Below are positions 7,425 to 16,600 of a DNA stretch of 64,000 bases, one piece after another. The notes under the pieces are model-generated. The model made no database searches. It saw only the letters and a program-made list of their open reading frames with translations, and had not been told where the DNA came from. Origin of the DNA: Nocardioides sp. URHA0032 (GTDB lineage: Bacteria; Actinomycetota; Actinomycetes; Propionibacteriales; Nocardioidaceae). The stretch lies in NCBI RefSeq assembly GCF_000620645.1, contig NZ_JIAV01000015.1, positions 186,001 to 250,000 on the forward strand, in the 5' to 3' direction. The stretch's first letter is position 1. Each line of letters opens with the position of its first letter. Made by a program: the position numbers and the translations under genes.

Positions 7425-9173
7425 TCACCAGGAGCCGCCGCCCCCGCCGCCGCCTCCGCCACCGCCGGAGAACCCACCGCCGCCGCCGGACGACGACGAC
7501 TTCTGGGTGGCTTCGTAGGAGGAGATCGCGGAGCTGACGGTGGAGTTGAAGTCGCTGACCATCGACGATACGGCGGTGCCGACCGCGGCGGCGCCGTAGT
7601 AGCCGGGGAAGTACGACGGGACCGGTGGCTCCGAGCCCATCTCGACCCGGTACTTCTCGGCCCACTCGTCGGCACAGCCGAAGGCGACCGCCCACGGGAT
7701 GTAGGCCGTGTAGAGGTCCTTGCGGGCCGCGAAGTCGAAGCGTTCCTCGGCCGACGGGGTGGACAGGATCCGGCGGAAGCCGCCGGCGCGCGACCAGACC
7801 TCCCGGCCGGCGCGGGTGCGGCGGGTGCCGGCGCCGGTCGCCGCCAGGCTCGCGCCGAAGATCACGAACAGGCCGGGGATCAGCCCGAGCAGGGTCATCT
7901 CGAACGGGTTGAACCAGACGATGGCGCCGACGACGAGGAGCAGGCCGCCGAGGACGAGACCGCCGCGCCCGCCCAGCCCGCTCTTGACCATCAGGCCCTG
8001 GCTTCGCGCCCAGGTCCGGGTGTTCTCCTCGAAGTCCTCGATCTCGGTCTTCAGCCGCTTCCCCGCGGTGACGTCCTTCGGGGTGGCGCTGAAGGACTCG
8101 CCGGGCCCGCCGAGCAGGTGGGCGACGCTGCCGGTCACCGGGTCGAGGCCGGACCAGCCGTCCGCGCCGTTCTTGTCGGTGATCGTCCAGGTCTCGTTCG
8201 ACCGGTTCAGGTCGATGGCGCCCTTCTCCGCGGCATACAGCAGCGTGGCGACGTACTGCTCGGAGTCGACGTCCTCGCTGACGAGGTAGGCCGCCTGCGC
8301 AGGCCCGACGCCCTCGGGCGGGGCGTACATCAGTGGGAACTGCGGGTTCCGCTCGCGGGCGCGCCGGGCCAGCACGTAGCCGAGCAGGCCGGCCAGCACC
8401 GAGAAGACGAGCACCGCCAGCAGCGCGACGACGCTGGTGCTGAGCACCTGGTCGAACCGGGGCGTCCACGGCACCTTCGTGCCGGGCGGCGGGGTCGCCA
8501 TGTCCAGGCCGGCCTTGACCGTCACCGGCGTGTTCGGGTCGAGGGCGCCGGTCTGCACGTGGAGGGTCTCGGTGCCCTCGCCCTTCGCCCGGCAACCACC
8601 GGTCTGGCCGGCGCCGACCGCGCACTGCACGTCCTGGGCCGCGGTGGGGAGGGTGACGGTGAGGTCGGCCTGCTCGATGGTCTGCAACCAGCCGCCGGGC
8701 ACGAGGTTCCAGTAGAACTGCGTCTGGTGGCCGCCGGAGCCCTCGGTGAGGACCCCGTCGATGGCGTAGCTGATCTCGTAGACGTGCTCGCCGGGCGAGA
8801 CCGTGGCGTCGGGGTCGCCGATCCGCACGTTGAGGTAGCGGTCGTGACGGACCGTGGTCTCCTCGGTCGGCACGTCCCCGCCGTCCATGGTGACCTCGAC
8901 GTCGTGCGGGACGAAGCGCAGGTGGGAGTCGTTCTGGTAGGTCTTGTCGAAGTACCGGAAGATGCCGTGCTTGCCGGACGGGAAGTCGACCGTGAGCGTC
9001 TCGACGACGTCCATGTCCCCCTGGTCGTCGACGTCGAAGGTCGCGACGTACGACGTGATCGTGGTGTCCTCGTCGCTGGCGCCCTCGTCGTTCCAGGTGT
9101 AGAACGCGGCCGGCGCGAAGAGCAGGAGCAGCAGCACCGCGAGACCGACCAGGTATGCCACCACTCGCTTCAT
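7425..9173 (-). CDS. DUF2207 domain membrane protein with glycine-rich tail
   Basis: A 582-residue protein with a signal or anchor helix (about 4-24), an extracytoplasmic beta-rich DUF2207 domain (about 35-240, with IPVTL-like TVDFPSGKHGIFRYF and NVRIGDPDATVSPGEHVYEISY), a helix at about 255-275, further helices near 405-445, and a C-terminal run of serine then glycine ending in GGSW. This is the standard DUF2207 plan; the G-rich tail is family-typical, not a sequencing artefact. Function is unknown. The ATG at 9173 is preceded by a -10 box 7 bases upstream, predicting a leaderless mRNA that continues into lemA. Confidence 0.9.
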   Translation of the reverse strand: MKRVVAYLVGLAVLLLLLFAPAAFYTWNDEGASDEDTTITSYVATFDVDDQGDMDVVETLTVDFPSGKHGIFRYFDKTYQNDSHLRFVPHDVEVTMDGGDVPTEETTVRHDRYLNVRIGDPDATVSPGEHVYEISYAIDGVLTEGSGGHQTQFYWNLVPGGWLQTIEQADLTVTLPTAAQDVQCAVGAGQTGGCRAKGEGTETLHVQTGALDPNTPVTVKAGLDMATPPPGTKVPWTPRFDQVLSTSVVALLAVLVFSVLAGLLGYVLARRARERNPQFPLMYAPPEGVGPAQAAYLVSEDVDSEQYVATLLYAAEKGAIDLNRSNETWTITDKNGADGWSGLDPVTGSVAHLLGGPGESFSATPKDVTAGKRLKTEIEDFEENTRTWARSQGLMVKSGLGGRGGLVLGGLLLVVGAIVWFNPFEMTLLGLIPGLFVIFGASLAATGAGTRRTRAGREVWSRAGGFRRILSTPSAEERFDFAARKDLYTAYIPWAVAFGCADEWAEKYRVEMGSEPPVPSYFPGYYGAAAVGTAVSSMVSDFNSTVSSAISSYEATQKSSSSGGGGGFSGGGGGGGGGGGSW

Positions 9174-9180
9174 GAGCCGG

Positions 9181-9186
9181 AGCCTA
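9181..9186 (-). promoter_or_regulatory. -10 box of the DUF2207-lemA operon (leaderless)
   Basis: TAGGCT on the minus strand, 7 bases before the ATG at 9173. Confidence 0.55.
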
Positions 9187-9256
9187 GGGCCGGGGCGGCT
9201 CGCGGCGTCGGAAAACCGCGTGCTCGGTGTCGGTGGCCCCTGTTTGACTGGACACG

Positions 9257-10594
9257 ATGAGCGCTCCGACCTCCACCAGGCCCACCCTCGCCTCGTTCTG
9301 GCACGACCTGCCGCGTGAGGGGAAGCTGCTGCTCTCGGTGGTGGTCCTGGAGTTCGTCGGCACCGGGCTCGTGCTGCCGTTCCACGTCGTCTACCTCCAC
9401 GAGGTGCGCGGGTTCGACCTGGGGCACGTCGGGCTGCTCCTCGGCCTGCCGCCGCTGGTCGGGTTCCTCATCGTCGGGCCGGGCGGCTCCGCGATCGACA
9501 GGTTCGGCGCGCGCCGGATCCTGATGGGCGCGCTGGTCCTGCAGGTGGTCTCGAACACCCTGCTCGCGTTCGCCGGCACCGAGTACGCCGCCGCGTTCGC
9601 GCTCCTGCTGTCCGGCGCCGCGTTCGGGGTGACCTGGCCCGGCTTCCAGAGCCTGGTCGCGACCGTCGTACCCGTCGACCTGCGGCAGCGGTACTTCGGC
9701 GTGAACTTCACGCTGCTCAACCTCGGCATCGGGATCGGCGGCATCCTCGGCGGGCTGTTCGTCGACGTCGAGCGGGTGGCGACGTTCCAGGCGATCTACC
9801 TCGCCGACGCGGTGTCCTACCTGCCGGCACTGTTCCTGCTGACGGTGCCACTGCGGCACGTCGCCGGCCGGGTCGAGCACCCGCAGGGCCAGGCGCCCGC
9901 GAAGGTGAGCTACCTCGAGGTCGCACGTCGTCCGGCGGTCGCCACGCTGATGCTGCTGAGCTTCGTCTCCTCCTACGTCGGCTACTCCCAGCTGAACGCC
10001 GGCATGCCCGCCTTCGCCCGCGCCGTCGGCGAGGTGTCGACCCGGGGTCTCGGCCTGGCGTTCGCGGCGAACACCCTCGTCATCGTGGTGCTGCAGCTGT
10101 TCGTGCTGCAGCGCATCGAGGGACGCCGGCGTACCCGCGTCATCGCGGTGATGGGCGTGGTGTGGGCGGGATCCTGGCTGCTGCTCGGGGCGACCGGCCT
10201 GGTCTCCGGCACCTGGGGCGCGACGCTGCTGGTGGCCGCGTGCGCGTCGGTGTTCGCGTTCGGCGAGACGCTGCTGCAGCCGACGATCCCGGCGCTCGTC
10301 AACGAGCTCGCCCCCGACCACCTGCGCGGCCGTTACAACGCGCTCAGCTCCGGCACCTTCCAGCTGGCCGCGATCATCGCGCCGCCGGTCGCCGGCTTCA
10401 TGGTCGGCCACGGCCTCGGCGCCCTCTACATCGCGACGCTGGTCGTGGGCTGCCTGCTCTGCGGCGCCATCGCGATCCTCCGCCTGGAGCCGCAGCTCAC
10501 GCCCGAGGTGAACGGCGTGCGCAAGCGCCTCGTCGACGACCCCGCCGAGCTGTCCTCGCCGTCCTCGAAGACGATCAGCGCCGCGACCGACTGA
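9257..10594 (+). CDS. Major facilitator superfamily transporter
   Basis: A 445-residue, 12-helix transporter of the DHA1-like drug/metabolite efflux type. The loop 2-3 motif appears as GGSAIDRFGARRILM (about 75-89), a recognisable version of the MFS GxxxDRxGRR signature. The fold is symmetric, with a cytoplasmic central loop around residue 205-215. There is no linked regulator or enzyme that names a substrate. The 3' end overlaps the convergent CoxG-like gene by 20 bp, leaving no room for a separate terminator. Confidence 0.88.
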   Translation: MSAPTSTRPTLASFWHDLPREGKLLLSVVVLEFVGTGLVLPFHVVYLHEVRGFDLGHVGLLLGLPPLVGFLIVGPGGSAIDRFGARRILMGALVLQVVSNTLLAFAGTEYAAAFALLLSGAAFGVTWPGFQSLVATVVPVDLRQRYFGVNFTLLNLGIGIGGILGGLFVDVERVATFQAIYLADAVSYLPALFLLTVPLRHVAGRVEHPQGQAPAKVSYLEVARRPAVATLMLLSFVSSYVGYSQLNAGMPAFARAVGEVSTRGLGLAFAANTLVIVVLQLFVLQRIEGRRRTRVIAVMGVVWAGSWLLLGATGLVSGTWGATLLVAACASVFAFGETLLQPTIPALVNELAPDHLRGRYNALSSGTFQLAAIIAPPVAGFMVGHGLGALYIATLVVGCLLCGAIAILRLEPQLTPEVNGVRKRLVDDPAELSSPSSKTISAATD

Positions 10595-11279
10595 CCAGCC
10601 AGCGCAGCACCACCAGCGCGAGCAGCAGGCCCGCCGCCTGCTTCCAGTACGTCTTCAGGAGCACCGGAAGCACCGCCGCGCCGAGGTCCAGGGAGTCGTC
10701 CTGCGCCGGTGCTGGTGGCGGGGTCGCCGGCGCCTCCGCGACGTGCTTGGGTGCCGGTGTCTCGGGTAGTCCCTGCCCATTCGGTCGTTCGGAGGGCGTC
10801 TCGAGAGCATTTTCGTCAGGGAGTACGCCGCCGGGGGCACCCGAGAGGCGCTGCTCGAGGCAGGCGACGAACTGGCCGAGGAGCTTGTCGGAGACGTCCT
10901 GCATCACGCCGCGGCCGAACTGGGCGGGCTTGCCGGTGATCGACAGGTCGGTGACGACCTCGACGTCGGTGGCCGTCCCGGACCCGGCCATCGTCAGGGT
11001 CACCGTGGCGCCCGCGGTGCCGTTGCCGCGCTTGTCCTTGCCCTTGGCCTCGACGACGAACCGGTGCGCGGACTCGTCCTTCTCCACGAACGTGCCGGAG
11101 CCGTTGTAGACCAGGGCGATCGGGCCGAGCTTGACCTTCACCGAGCCCGCGAACGTGTCCCCGTCGACCGACGTGACGGTGGCACCGGGGAAGCAATCCG
11201 CCACCGACGCGATGTCGTTGAAGTGCGCCCACGTCTCGTCGACCGACGTCGGGACGGTGAACCGGTGGGTCAGGTCCAT
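10575..11279 (-). CDS. coxG: CoxG-like SRPBCC protein with C-terminal membrane anchor
   Basis: A 234-residue protein. Residues 1-150 form a CoxG/SRPBCC domain (MDLTHRFTVPTSVDETWAHF, FAGSVKVKLGPIALVYNGSG, GRGVMQDVSDKLL). CoxG is known to help recruit CO dehydrogenase to the membrane. A proline/alanine-rich linker (about 155-200) leads to a C-terminal helix (AAGLLLALVVLRWLV) with a basic end, which supports membrane anchoring. The ATG overlaps the coxM stop (TGATG at 11277-11281), making it the last gene of the S-L-M-G operon. Part of its linker (codons over 10766-10826) is encoded by a palindromic repeat also found next to lon. Confidence 0.88.
   Translation of the reverse strand: MDLTHRFTVPTSVDETWAHFNDIASVADCFPGATVTSVDGDTFAGSVKVKLGPIALVYNGSGTFVEKDESAHRFVVEAKGKDKRGNGTAGATVTLTMAGSGTATDVEVVTDLSITGKPAQFGRGVMQDVSDKLLGQFVACLEQRLSGAPGGVLPDENALETPSERPNGQGLPETPAPKHVAEAPATPPPAPAQDDSLDLGAAVLPVLLKTYWKQAAGLLLALVVLRWLVSRSRR
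10766..10826. repeat. 61-bp palindromic repeat, copy inside coxG
   Basis: Aligns without gaps to the 61-bp hairpin at 31042-31102. It shares the GTAGTCCCTGCC left arm, the central CTCGAGAGCATTTT and a near-identical right arm (CAGGGAGTAC). Here it is read in frame as part of the coxG linker. Arm complementarity is weaker than in the lon copy. Confidence 0.8.
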
Positions 11280-12136
11280 CAGGCGGCTCCGGCGGCCGCG
11301 AGCACCGCGCGCCGGGTGAGGACCCGGGCGAGGTGGCGGCGGTAGTCGGCGGCGCCGTTCAGGTCCGACGGCGGGTCGGTGCCCGCCGCGGCCTGCTGGG
11401 CGGCCGCGCGTACGGCGTCCTCGGTCGCGGGCTGACCGGCGAGCGCGTCCTCCACCGCCCGCGCCCGGACCGGTGTGGAGCCCATGTTCGTGAGCCCGAT
11501 CCGGGCCTCCGCGATGCTGCCTCCGTCGACCCGGACGGTCGCTGCGACCGCGACGATCGGCCACTGGTGGGCGACCCGCACGAACTTCTCGTAGTGCGCG
11601 CCCCAGCCGGTGCGCTTGGGGATCCGGACCGCGGTGAGGATCTCGTCCTCGCCGATCGCGGTCTCGAACAGGTCGACGAAGAAGTCGTCGGCCGCCACGG
11701 TGCGGGTGCCGCCCGCGCCCTGGATCACGAACTCCGCGCCGAGCGCCAGCGCCGGTGCGCCGAGGTCCCCGGCCGGGTCGGCGTGCGCGAGTGCGCCGCC
11801 GAAGGTCCCCCGGTGCCGGACCTGGGCGTCCGCGAGGTGCTCGATCGCCTTCGCGACCAGCGCGGCGTGCTCCGCGACCAGCGGGTCCGACCCGACGACC
11901 GAGTGCGGCGTCATCGCGCCGACCACGATCGCGTCGCCGTCGTCGCGCACCCCGCGCAGCGACTCGATCTTGCCGAGGTCGATGATCATCTCGGGCGCGT
12001 TCAGCCGCATCCGGAGCACCGGCAGCAGGCTCTGCCCACCGGCGATGATCTTGGCGTCGTCGCCGTGCTGGGCCAGGGCCGCGAGCGCGTCCTCGACCGA
12101 GGTCGGCGCCACGTAGTCGAACGCTACGGGGATCAT
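11279..12136 (-). CDS. coxM: CO dehydrogenase-like FAD-binding medium subunit
   Basis: A 285-residue FAD subunit of the xanthine dehydrogenase / aerobic CO dehydrogenase family. It passes electrons from the iron-sulfur subunit to the acceptor. The FAD-binding signatures are AGGQSLLP (32-39) and TFGGALAHADPAGD (about 115-128). The C-terminal CO_deh_flav_C-like region is present. Its ATG overlaps the coxL stop as ATGA (12133-12136), and its stop overlaps the coxG start. Third gene of the S-L-M-G operon. Confidence 0.93.
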   Translation of the reverse strand: MIPVAFDYVAPTSVEDALAALAQHGDDAKIIAGGQSLLPVLRMRLNAPEMIIDLGKIESLRGVRDDGDAIVVGAMTPHSVVGSDPLVAEHAALVAKAIEHLADAQVRHRGTFGGALAHADPAGDLGAPALALGAEFVIQGAGGTRTVAADDFFVDLFETAIGEDEILTAVRIPKRTGWGAHYEKFVRVAHQWPIVAVAATVRVDGGSIAEARIGLTNMGSTPVRARAVEDALAGQPATEDAVRAAAQQAAAGTDPPSDLNGAADYRRHLARVLTRRAVLAAAGAA

Positions 12137-14655
12137 GCGCCCGCTCCTTCCGTGCTCGAGGTGCCCGGTTGCTCCTGGTTGCCCATCGCGCCGCCGCCCT
12201 CGCTCGTGCCGGATGCTTCGGCTTCGCCGAAGTGCGGCATCGCCGCACCCTCCGTCGAGCCACCGGCACCGGCCCCGTTGATCGCCCGCCACACCCGCTC
12301 GGGCGTGCACGGCATCTGGATGTCGTTGACCCCGAAGTGGCGTACGGCGTCGACCACCGCGTTCACCACCGCCGGCGTCGAGGCGATCGTCCCCGCCTCG
12401 CCGACGCCCTTGGTGCCGAGCGTGTTGGTCAGGCTGGGCGAGGTCGTGTGGTCGATGTCGAAGCTGATCGTGTCGGCCGCGGTCGGGAGCAGGTAGTCCA
12501 CGAACGAGCCGGACACGAGCGTGCCGGACTCGTCGTACACCGCCTCCTCCCAGAGGGCCTGGGCGATGCCCTGGACCAGCCCGCCGTGCACCTGCCCGCT
12601 CACGATCAGCGGGTTGATGATGTTGCCGATGTCGTCGCAGCAGACGTACTTGCGCATCCGCAGCTCGCCGGTCTCGGTGTCGACCTCCATGGCGCACAGG
12701 TGGGTGCCGTGCGGGAAGTTGAAGGCCACCGGGTCGTACGTCGCGTCCGAGTCCAGCGACGGCTCGACCCCGTCCGGGAGGTTGTGCGCCGCGAACGTCG
12801 CCAGCGCGACCTCGCCGATCGCCATCCCCTGGTCCGTGCCCCGGACCGAGAACCGGCCCCCGGTGAACTCGAGGTCGTCGGCCGATGCCTCGAGCAGGTG
12901 CGCCGCGATCGGCTTCGCCTTCTCGATCACCTTGTCCGCGGCACGGACCAGCGCCTCGCCGCCGACCACCAGGGACCGCGACCCGTAGGTGTCCATGCCC
13001 TTGGGCGCCACCTGGGTGTCGCCGTGCAGGATCTCGACGTCCTCGAACGCGACCCCGAGGCGGTCGGCGACGATCTGGCTGAACGCCGTCTCGTGGCCCT
13101 GGCCGTGCGCCGAGGCGCCGGTCACCACCTCCACCTTGCCGGTGGCGAGCATCCGGACGCTCGCGTGCTCCCAGCCACCGGCGCCGTAGTCGAGCTGGCC
13201 CAGGACCCGGGACGGCGCGAGGCCGCACATCTCGGTGAACGTCGAGACACCGATGCCCAGCTGCACCGGGTCGCCCGACTCGCGCCGGCGCCGCTGCTCG
13301 GCCCGGAGCTCGTCGTACCCGATCATCTCCTTGGCGCGCGCCGTGGCGGCCTCGTAGTTGCCGGAGTCGTACTCGAGCCCGGCCACCGTGGTGAACGGGA
13401 ACTCCTCGTGCTTGATCCAGTTCTTCTCCCGGATCTCCAGCGGGTCCACCCCGACCTCGACGGCGAGCTCGTCCATCAGCCGCTCGATGGCGTACGTCGC
13501 CTCGGGGCGGCCGGCGCCGCGGTACGCGTCGGTCCAGGTCTTGTTGGTGAGCACGGTCTGCACAGAGAAGTGGTAGGCCGGGAACTTGTAGATCGCGTTG
13601 AACATGAACGCGCCGAGCACCGGCACGCCGCCACCGACGATCGCGACGTAGGCGCCGAGGTCGGCGAGCAGCTCGACCTTGAGCCCGGTGACGGTGCCGT
13701 CCTTCTCGGCCGCGAGCGTGAGCTTCTGCCACTGGTCACGGCCGTGGTGCGCCGACACCAGCGACTCGGAGCGGGTCTCGGTGTACTTCACGGGCTTGCC
13801 GAGCCGGCGGCCGACCGCCCAGGCGATCCACTCCTCGGGCGTGGTCTGGAGCTTGCCGCCGAAGCCGCCGCCGACGTCCGGCGCGATCACCCGGATCTTC
13901 GACTCCGGTACGCCGGTCGTGGCAGCCAGGGCGAAGCGCAGGATGTGCGGGATCTGGGTGGCGGAGTACATGACGTACTGCTCCCCGGTCGGGTCGACGA
14001 CGACCGAGCGCGGCTCCATGAACGCCGGGATCAGCCGCTGCTGGCGGTACTCCCGCTCGATCACGATGCCGTCGGCGCGGGCCTTGCTGATCGCGTCCTC
14101 GACCGGCGCACCGGTGCCCGCCTCGCCGGAGTCGAACACCCAGAGCGCGGACTTGTTGGTGCCGAGGTCGGGGTGGGCGAGCACCTCGTCGGCAGCGGCC
14201 GACTTGAGATCCAGGGCGGCCGGGAGCTCGTCGTACTCGACGTCGACGAGCTCGGCCGCGTCGCGGGCCTCGGCCGCGGTGCGCGCCACGACCACCGCGA
14301 CGATCTCGCCGGCGAACGCCACCCGGTCCGCGGGCATCGGCGAGTGCGTCGGCGTGACCTGCTCCGGCGTGATCGGCCACGCGTTGATGTTGACCCCCAG
14401 CGTCTCGCCGAGCTCCGGTCCGGTGAACACGTCGACGACGTTGGTGGCCGCCTTGGCGGCGCTGGTGTCGATGCTGACGATCTTCGCGTGCGCGAACGGG
14501 CTGCGCACCATCGCGAGGTGCAGCATGCCGGGCAGCGTCAGGTTGTCGGTCCAGCGGGTGCGCCCGGTGATCAGGCGCTGGTCCTCCTTGCGCCGGCGGT
14601 CGCGGCCGATCTCGCGCTCGACCTCCTCCGAGGGGCGCTCCTGGGTGGCGGTCAT
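12133..14655 (-). CDS. coxL: CO dehydrogenase-like molybdopterin large subunit, form II
   Basis: An 840-residue molybdenum hydroxylase large subunit. The active-site loop reads AYRGAGR (377-383), the signature of form II CoxL, not the AYxCSFR of proven form I CO oxidisers. So the substrate may not be CO. The molybdopterin motif GGGFGGK is at 262-268, and the catalytic glutamate lies in GVGEAGT near 755. The C-terminus has a Gly/Ser/Glu-rich extension of about 40 residues ([20 protein letters not shown]...), beyond the usual family end and likely disordered. ATG overlaps the coxS stop as ATGA (14652-14655). Gene order S-L-M also fits form II. Confidence 0.93.
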   Translation of the reverse strand: MTATQERPSEEVEREIGRDRRRKEDQRLITGRTRWTDNLTLPGMLHLAMVRSPFAHAKIVSIDTSAAKAATNVVDVFTGPELGETLGVNINAWPITPEQVTPTHSPMPADRVAFAGEIVAVVVARTAAEARDAAELVDVEYDELPAALDLKSAAADEVLAHPDLGTNKSALWVFDSGEAGTGAPVEDAISKARADGIVIEREYRQQRLIPAFMEPRSVVVDPTGEQYVMYSATQIPHILRFALAATTGVPESKIRVIAPDVGGGFGGKLQTTPEEWIAWAVGRRLGKPVKYTETRSESLVSAHHGRDQWQKLTLAAEKDGTVTGLKVELLADLGAYVAIVGGGVPVLGAFMFNAIYKFPAYHFSVQTVLTNKTWTDAYRGAGRPEATYAIERLMDELAVEVGVDPLEIREKNWIKHEEFPFTTVAGLEYDSGNYEAATARAKEMIGYDELRAEQRRRRESGDPVQLGIGVSTFTEMCGLAPSRVLGQLDYGAGGWEHASVRMLATGKVEVVTGASAHGQGHETAFSQIVADRLGVAFEDVEILHGDTQVAPKGMDTYGSRSLVVGGEALVRAADKVIEKAKPIAAHLLEASADDLEFTGGRFSVRGTDQGMAIGEVALATFAAHNLPDGVEPSLDSDATYDPVAFNFPHGTHLCAMEVDTETGELRMRKYVCCDDIGNIINPLIVSGQVHGGLVQGIAQALWEEAVYDESGTLVSGSFVDYLLPTAADTISFDIDHTTSPSLTNTLGTKGVGEAGTIASTPAVVNAVVDAVRHFGVNDIQMPCTPERVWRAINGAGAGGSTEGAAMPHFGEAEASGTSEGGGAMGNQEQPGTSSTEGAGA

Positions 14656-15122
14656 GACGTCGCCCCCTGGGAAGCGGCGTGCTGCACCGCGCGCACGATG
14701 TTGTGGTAGCCCGTGCAGCGACAGAGGTTGCCCTCGAGCCCGAGCCGGATCTCCTCCTCGGAGGGGTTCGGGTTCGTGCTCAGCAGGTCGACGCTCTGCA
14801 TGATCATCCCCGGCGTGCAGAAGCCGCACTGGAGGCCGTGGCACTCGCGGAACGCCTCCTGCACCGGGTGCAGCTGCCCGTCCCGGGCGAGGCCCTCGAT
14901 CGTGGTCACCTCGGCCCCGTCCGCCTGGACCGCGAGGACGTTGCAGGACTTCACGCTGGTGCCGTTGAGGTGGACCGTGCACGCGCCGCAGTTGCTGGTG
15001 TCGCAACCGATGACGGTGCCGGTCTTGCCGAGCTTCTCGCGCAGGTACTGCACGAGCAGCATGCGGGGTTCGACGTCGTCGGAGACGTTGGCTCCGTCGA
15101 CCGTGAGGCTGATCCGGGTCAT
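14652..15122 (-). CDS. coxS: CO dehydrogenase-like [2Fe-2S] small subunit
   Basis: A 156-residue electron-transfer subunit with two [2Fe-2S] clusters. The plant-ferredoxin-type ligands are C40, C45, C48 and C60 ([16 protein letters not shown]). The second, helical cluster uses C99, C102, C134 and C136 (QCGFCTPGM and [11 protein letters not shown]). The ATG at 15122 was preferred to the longer open frame because a -10 box lies 7 bases upstream and the family N-terminus starts here. First gene of the operon. Confidence 0.95.
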   Translation of the reverse strand: MTRISLTVDGANVSDDVEPRMLLVQYLREKLGKTGTVIGCDTSNCGACTVHLNGTSVKSCNVLAVQADGAEVTTIEGLARDGQLHPVQEAFRECHGLQCGFCTPGMIMQSVDLLSTNPNPSEEEIRLGLEGNLCRCTGYHNIVRAVQHAASQGATS

Positions 15123-15129
15123 GCAGCGC

Positions 15130-15135
15130 ACGCTA
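15130..15135 (-). promoter_or_regulatory. -10 box of the cox operon (leaderless)
   Basis: TAGCGT on the minus strand, 7 bases before the coxS ATG at 15122. Confidence 0.55.
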
Positions 15136-15150
15136 GGCGCGGCGGGTTGG

Positions 15151-16554
15151 CTATACGTTGGCGGCGAGCTCCGGCGCGAGCTTCCGGGCGAGTACGGCGC
15201 GCGCGACCTCGGCCGCCTGGGTCCTGATCTCGGGGATCGCCGTGGACTCCCAGAGGGTGCCCTTCCGCGGCGGGCCGACGGCGTACAGGCCGGGGACGAC
15301 GGTGCCGTCGGCGCCGAGCACCTCGCCGGCCGGCGTCGAGTCGAGGCCGAGCCGAAGCGGGTCGGGCACGATGAGGCCGCGCGCCTGGAGCGCCTGCAGG
15401 AGCGGCTCCCCGGACCGGCTGATGTCGGTGAGCGGGCCGGTGCAGTTGACCACGGCGTCGGCGAGGACCCGGTCGCGCAGGTCGGGCAGCACCAGCTCGG
15501 CCAGGCCGCCGACCTCGTCGACACCTCCGACGCCGCCGGCGGCGAGCGTCAGCCGGCCGTCGCGGAGATAGCCGCGGATCCGGTCCGCGACCTCGGGCGC
15601 CATCCGGTGCCGGCGCACCTCCCAGTCCCGGGCGTGGGCGGCCAGGAACCGCCGCCGCTGCTCGAGGTCGAGCCGTCGCCAGATCGACTGCGTCTGCGGG
15701 CGCAGCCCGTCGACGACGTTGCGCCAGTCGACGCCCTGGCTGCGGGCGGCCTCGACCTGACCGCGCACGAAGGCCGCGATCCCGTCGGCGGTCAGCGGCC
15801 CCTCGGGCACGTGGCTGACCCAGGCCGTCGACTGCTGCTCGATGTGCGCGTGCGGCAGCAGTCCGTGCCGGCTGACCATCACCGCGCGCCGGCGCGGCTC
15901 GTCCTCGAGCAGCGTGATCGCGGTGTCGATCGCGGTGAGGCCGGTCCCGACGATCACCACGGTCGCGTCGCCCGGCAGCGCCCGGATCGCGGCGAGGTCC
16001 CAGGGGTCCGCGAGGTGGCCGGGCAGCCCCGCGAGCTCCGTCAGCGGCTGCGGCCTCTGGTTGCCGTGGGCGAGGACCACGGTCGCGGCCGACGTGGAGC
16101 GGTCCCGCGTGCGCACCTCGAAGCCGCCGGGCACCGGGACGATGTCGTCGACCCGGCCGGCGCTGATCGTGAGCCGGTGGTCGGCGACGCCGGCGAGCGT
16201 GTCCTGGAGGTACGCCGCGAACTCCATCCGCGGCAGGAACCCGAGCGGATCGGGGTCCCGGCCGGCCCGGACCGCCCAGTCGAGCAGGTCGGACGGCACG
16301 TCGGCGTACGCGCTCATGTGCCGCGCGCGGACGTTGAGGAGGTGCCGCGGGTCGGACGTGCCGTAGGCGATGCCGCGGCCGAGCACACCGGTCGCCTCGT
16401 GGACCGTCACCGCGAGCGACGAGTCGCCGGTGCTCGACAGCAGCTGGAGCGCCGTGAGCACGCCGCTCGCGCCGCCGCCGACCACCGCGACCCGGTGCCG
16501 GTCCGGCACCCCGGCCGCCGTCACTGACTGCTCCACCTCGACCACACCGCCCAT
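15151..16554 (-). CDS. FAD/NAD(P)-binding oxidoreductase
   Basis: A 467-residue flavoprotein of the NAD_binding_9 type. The N-terminal dinucleotide motif is [18 protein letters not shown] (about 22-39), followed by [29 protein letters not shown], the conserved stretch of this family, and a second nucleotide-binding motif [15 protein letters not shown] near 205. The reaction is not known for most members; some relatives sit near amino-acid or siderophore genes. It ends 28 bp before coxS on the same strand but has its own promoter, so its link to the cox operon is only positional. Confidence 0.85.
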   Translation of the reverse strand: MGGVVEVEQSVTAAGVPDRHRVAVVGGGASGVLTALQLLSSTGDSSLAVTVHEATGVLGRGIAYGTSDPRHLLNVRARHMSAYADVPSDLLDWAVRAGRDPDPLGFLPRMEFAAYLQDTLAGVADHRLTISAGRVDDIVPVPGGFEVRTRDRSTSAATVVLAHGNQRPQPLTELAGLPGHLADPWDLAAIRALPGDATVVIVGTGLTAIDTAITLLEDEPRRRAVMVSRHGLLPHAHIEQQSTAWVSHVPEGPLTADGIAAFVRGQVEAARSQGVDWRNVVDGLRPQTQSIWRRLDLEQRRRFLAAHARDWEVRRHRMAPEVADRIRGYLRDGRLTLAAGGVGGVDEVGGLAELVLPDLRDRVLADAVVNCTGPLTDISRSGEPLLQALQARGLIVPDPLRLGLDSTPAGEVLGADGTVVPGLYAVGPPRKGTLWESTAIPEIRTQAAEVARAVLARKLAPELAANV

Positions 16555-16560
16555 GCCTTA

Positions 16561-16566
16561 AGAGTA
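16561..16566 (-). promoter_or_regulatory. -10 box of the FAD/NAD(P)-binding gene (leaderless)
   Basis: TACTCT on the minus strand, 6 bases before the ATG at 16554. The adjoining A/T-rich stretch 16565-16585 stands out from the surrounding GC. Confidence 0.55.
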
Positions 16567-16600
16567 GTAAACGAGTCCAGTTAAACCGGCATCGACCCGC

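Noticed and set aside
12169..14709. An 846-codon open frame antisense to coxL, and similar long frames at 956-3481, 37044-38300 and 51273-53360
   Set aside because: Same mirror-frame effect of third-position GC bias; composition is abnormal and no domain is visible.
11279..15122. Genuine form I CO dehydrogenase
   Set aside because: Active-site loop is AYRGAGR and gene order is S-L-M, both form II traits; CO oxidation is not claimed.
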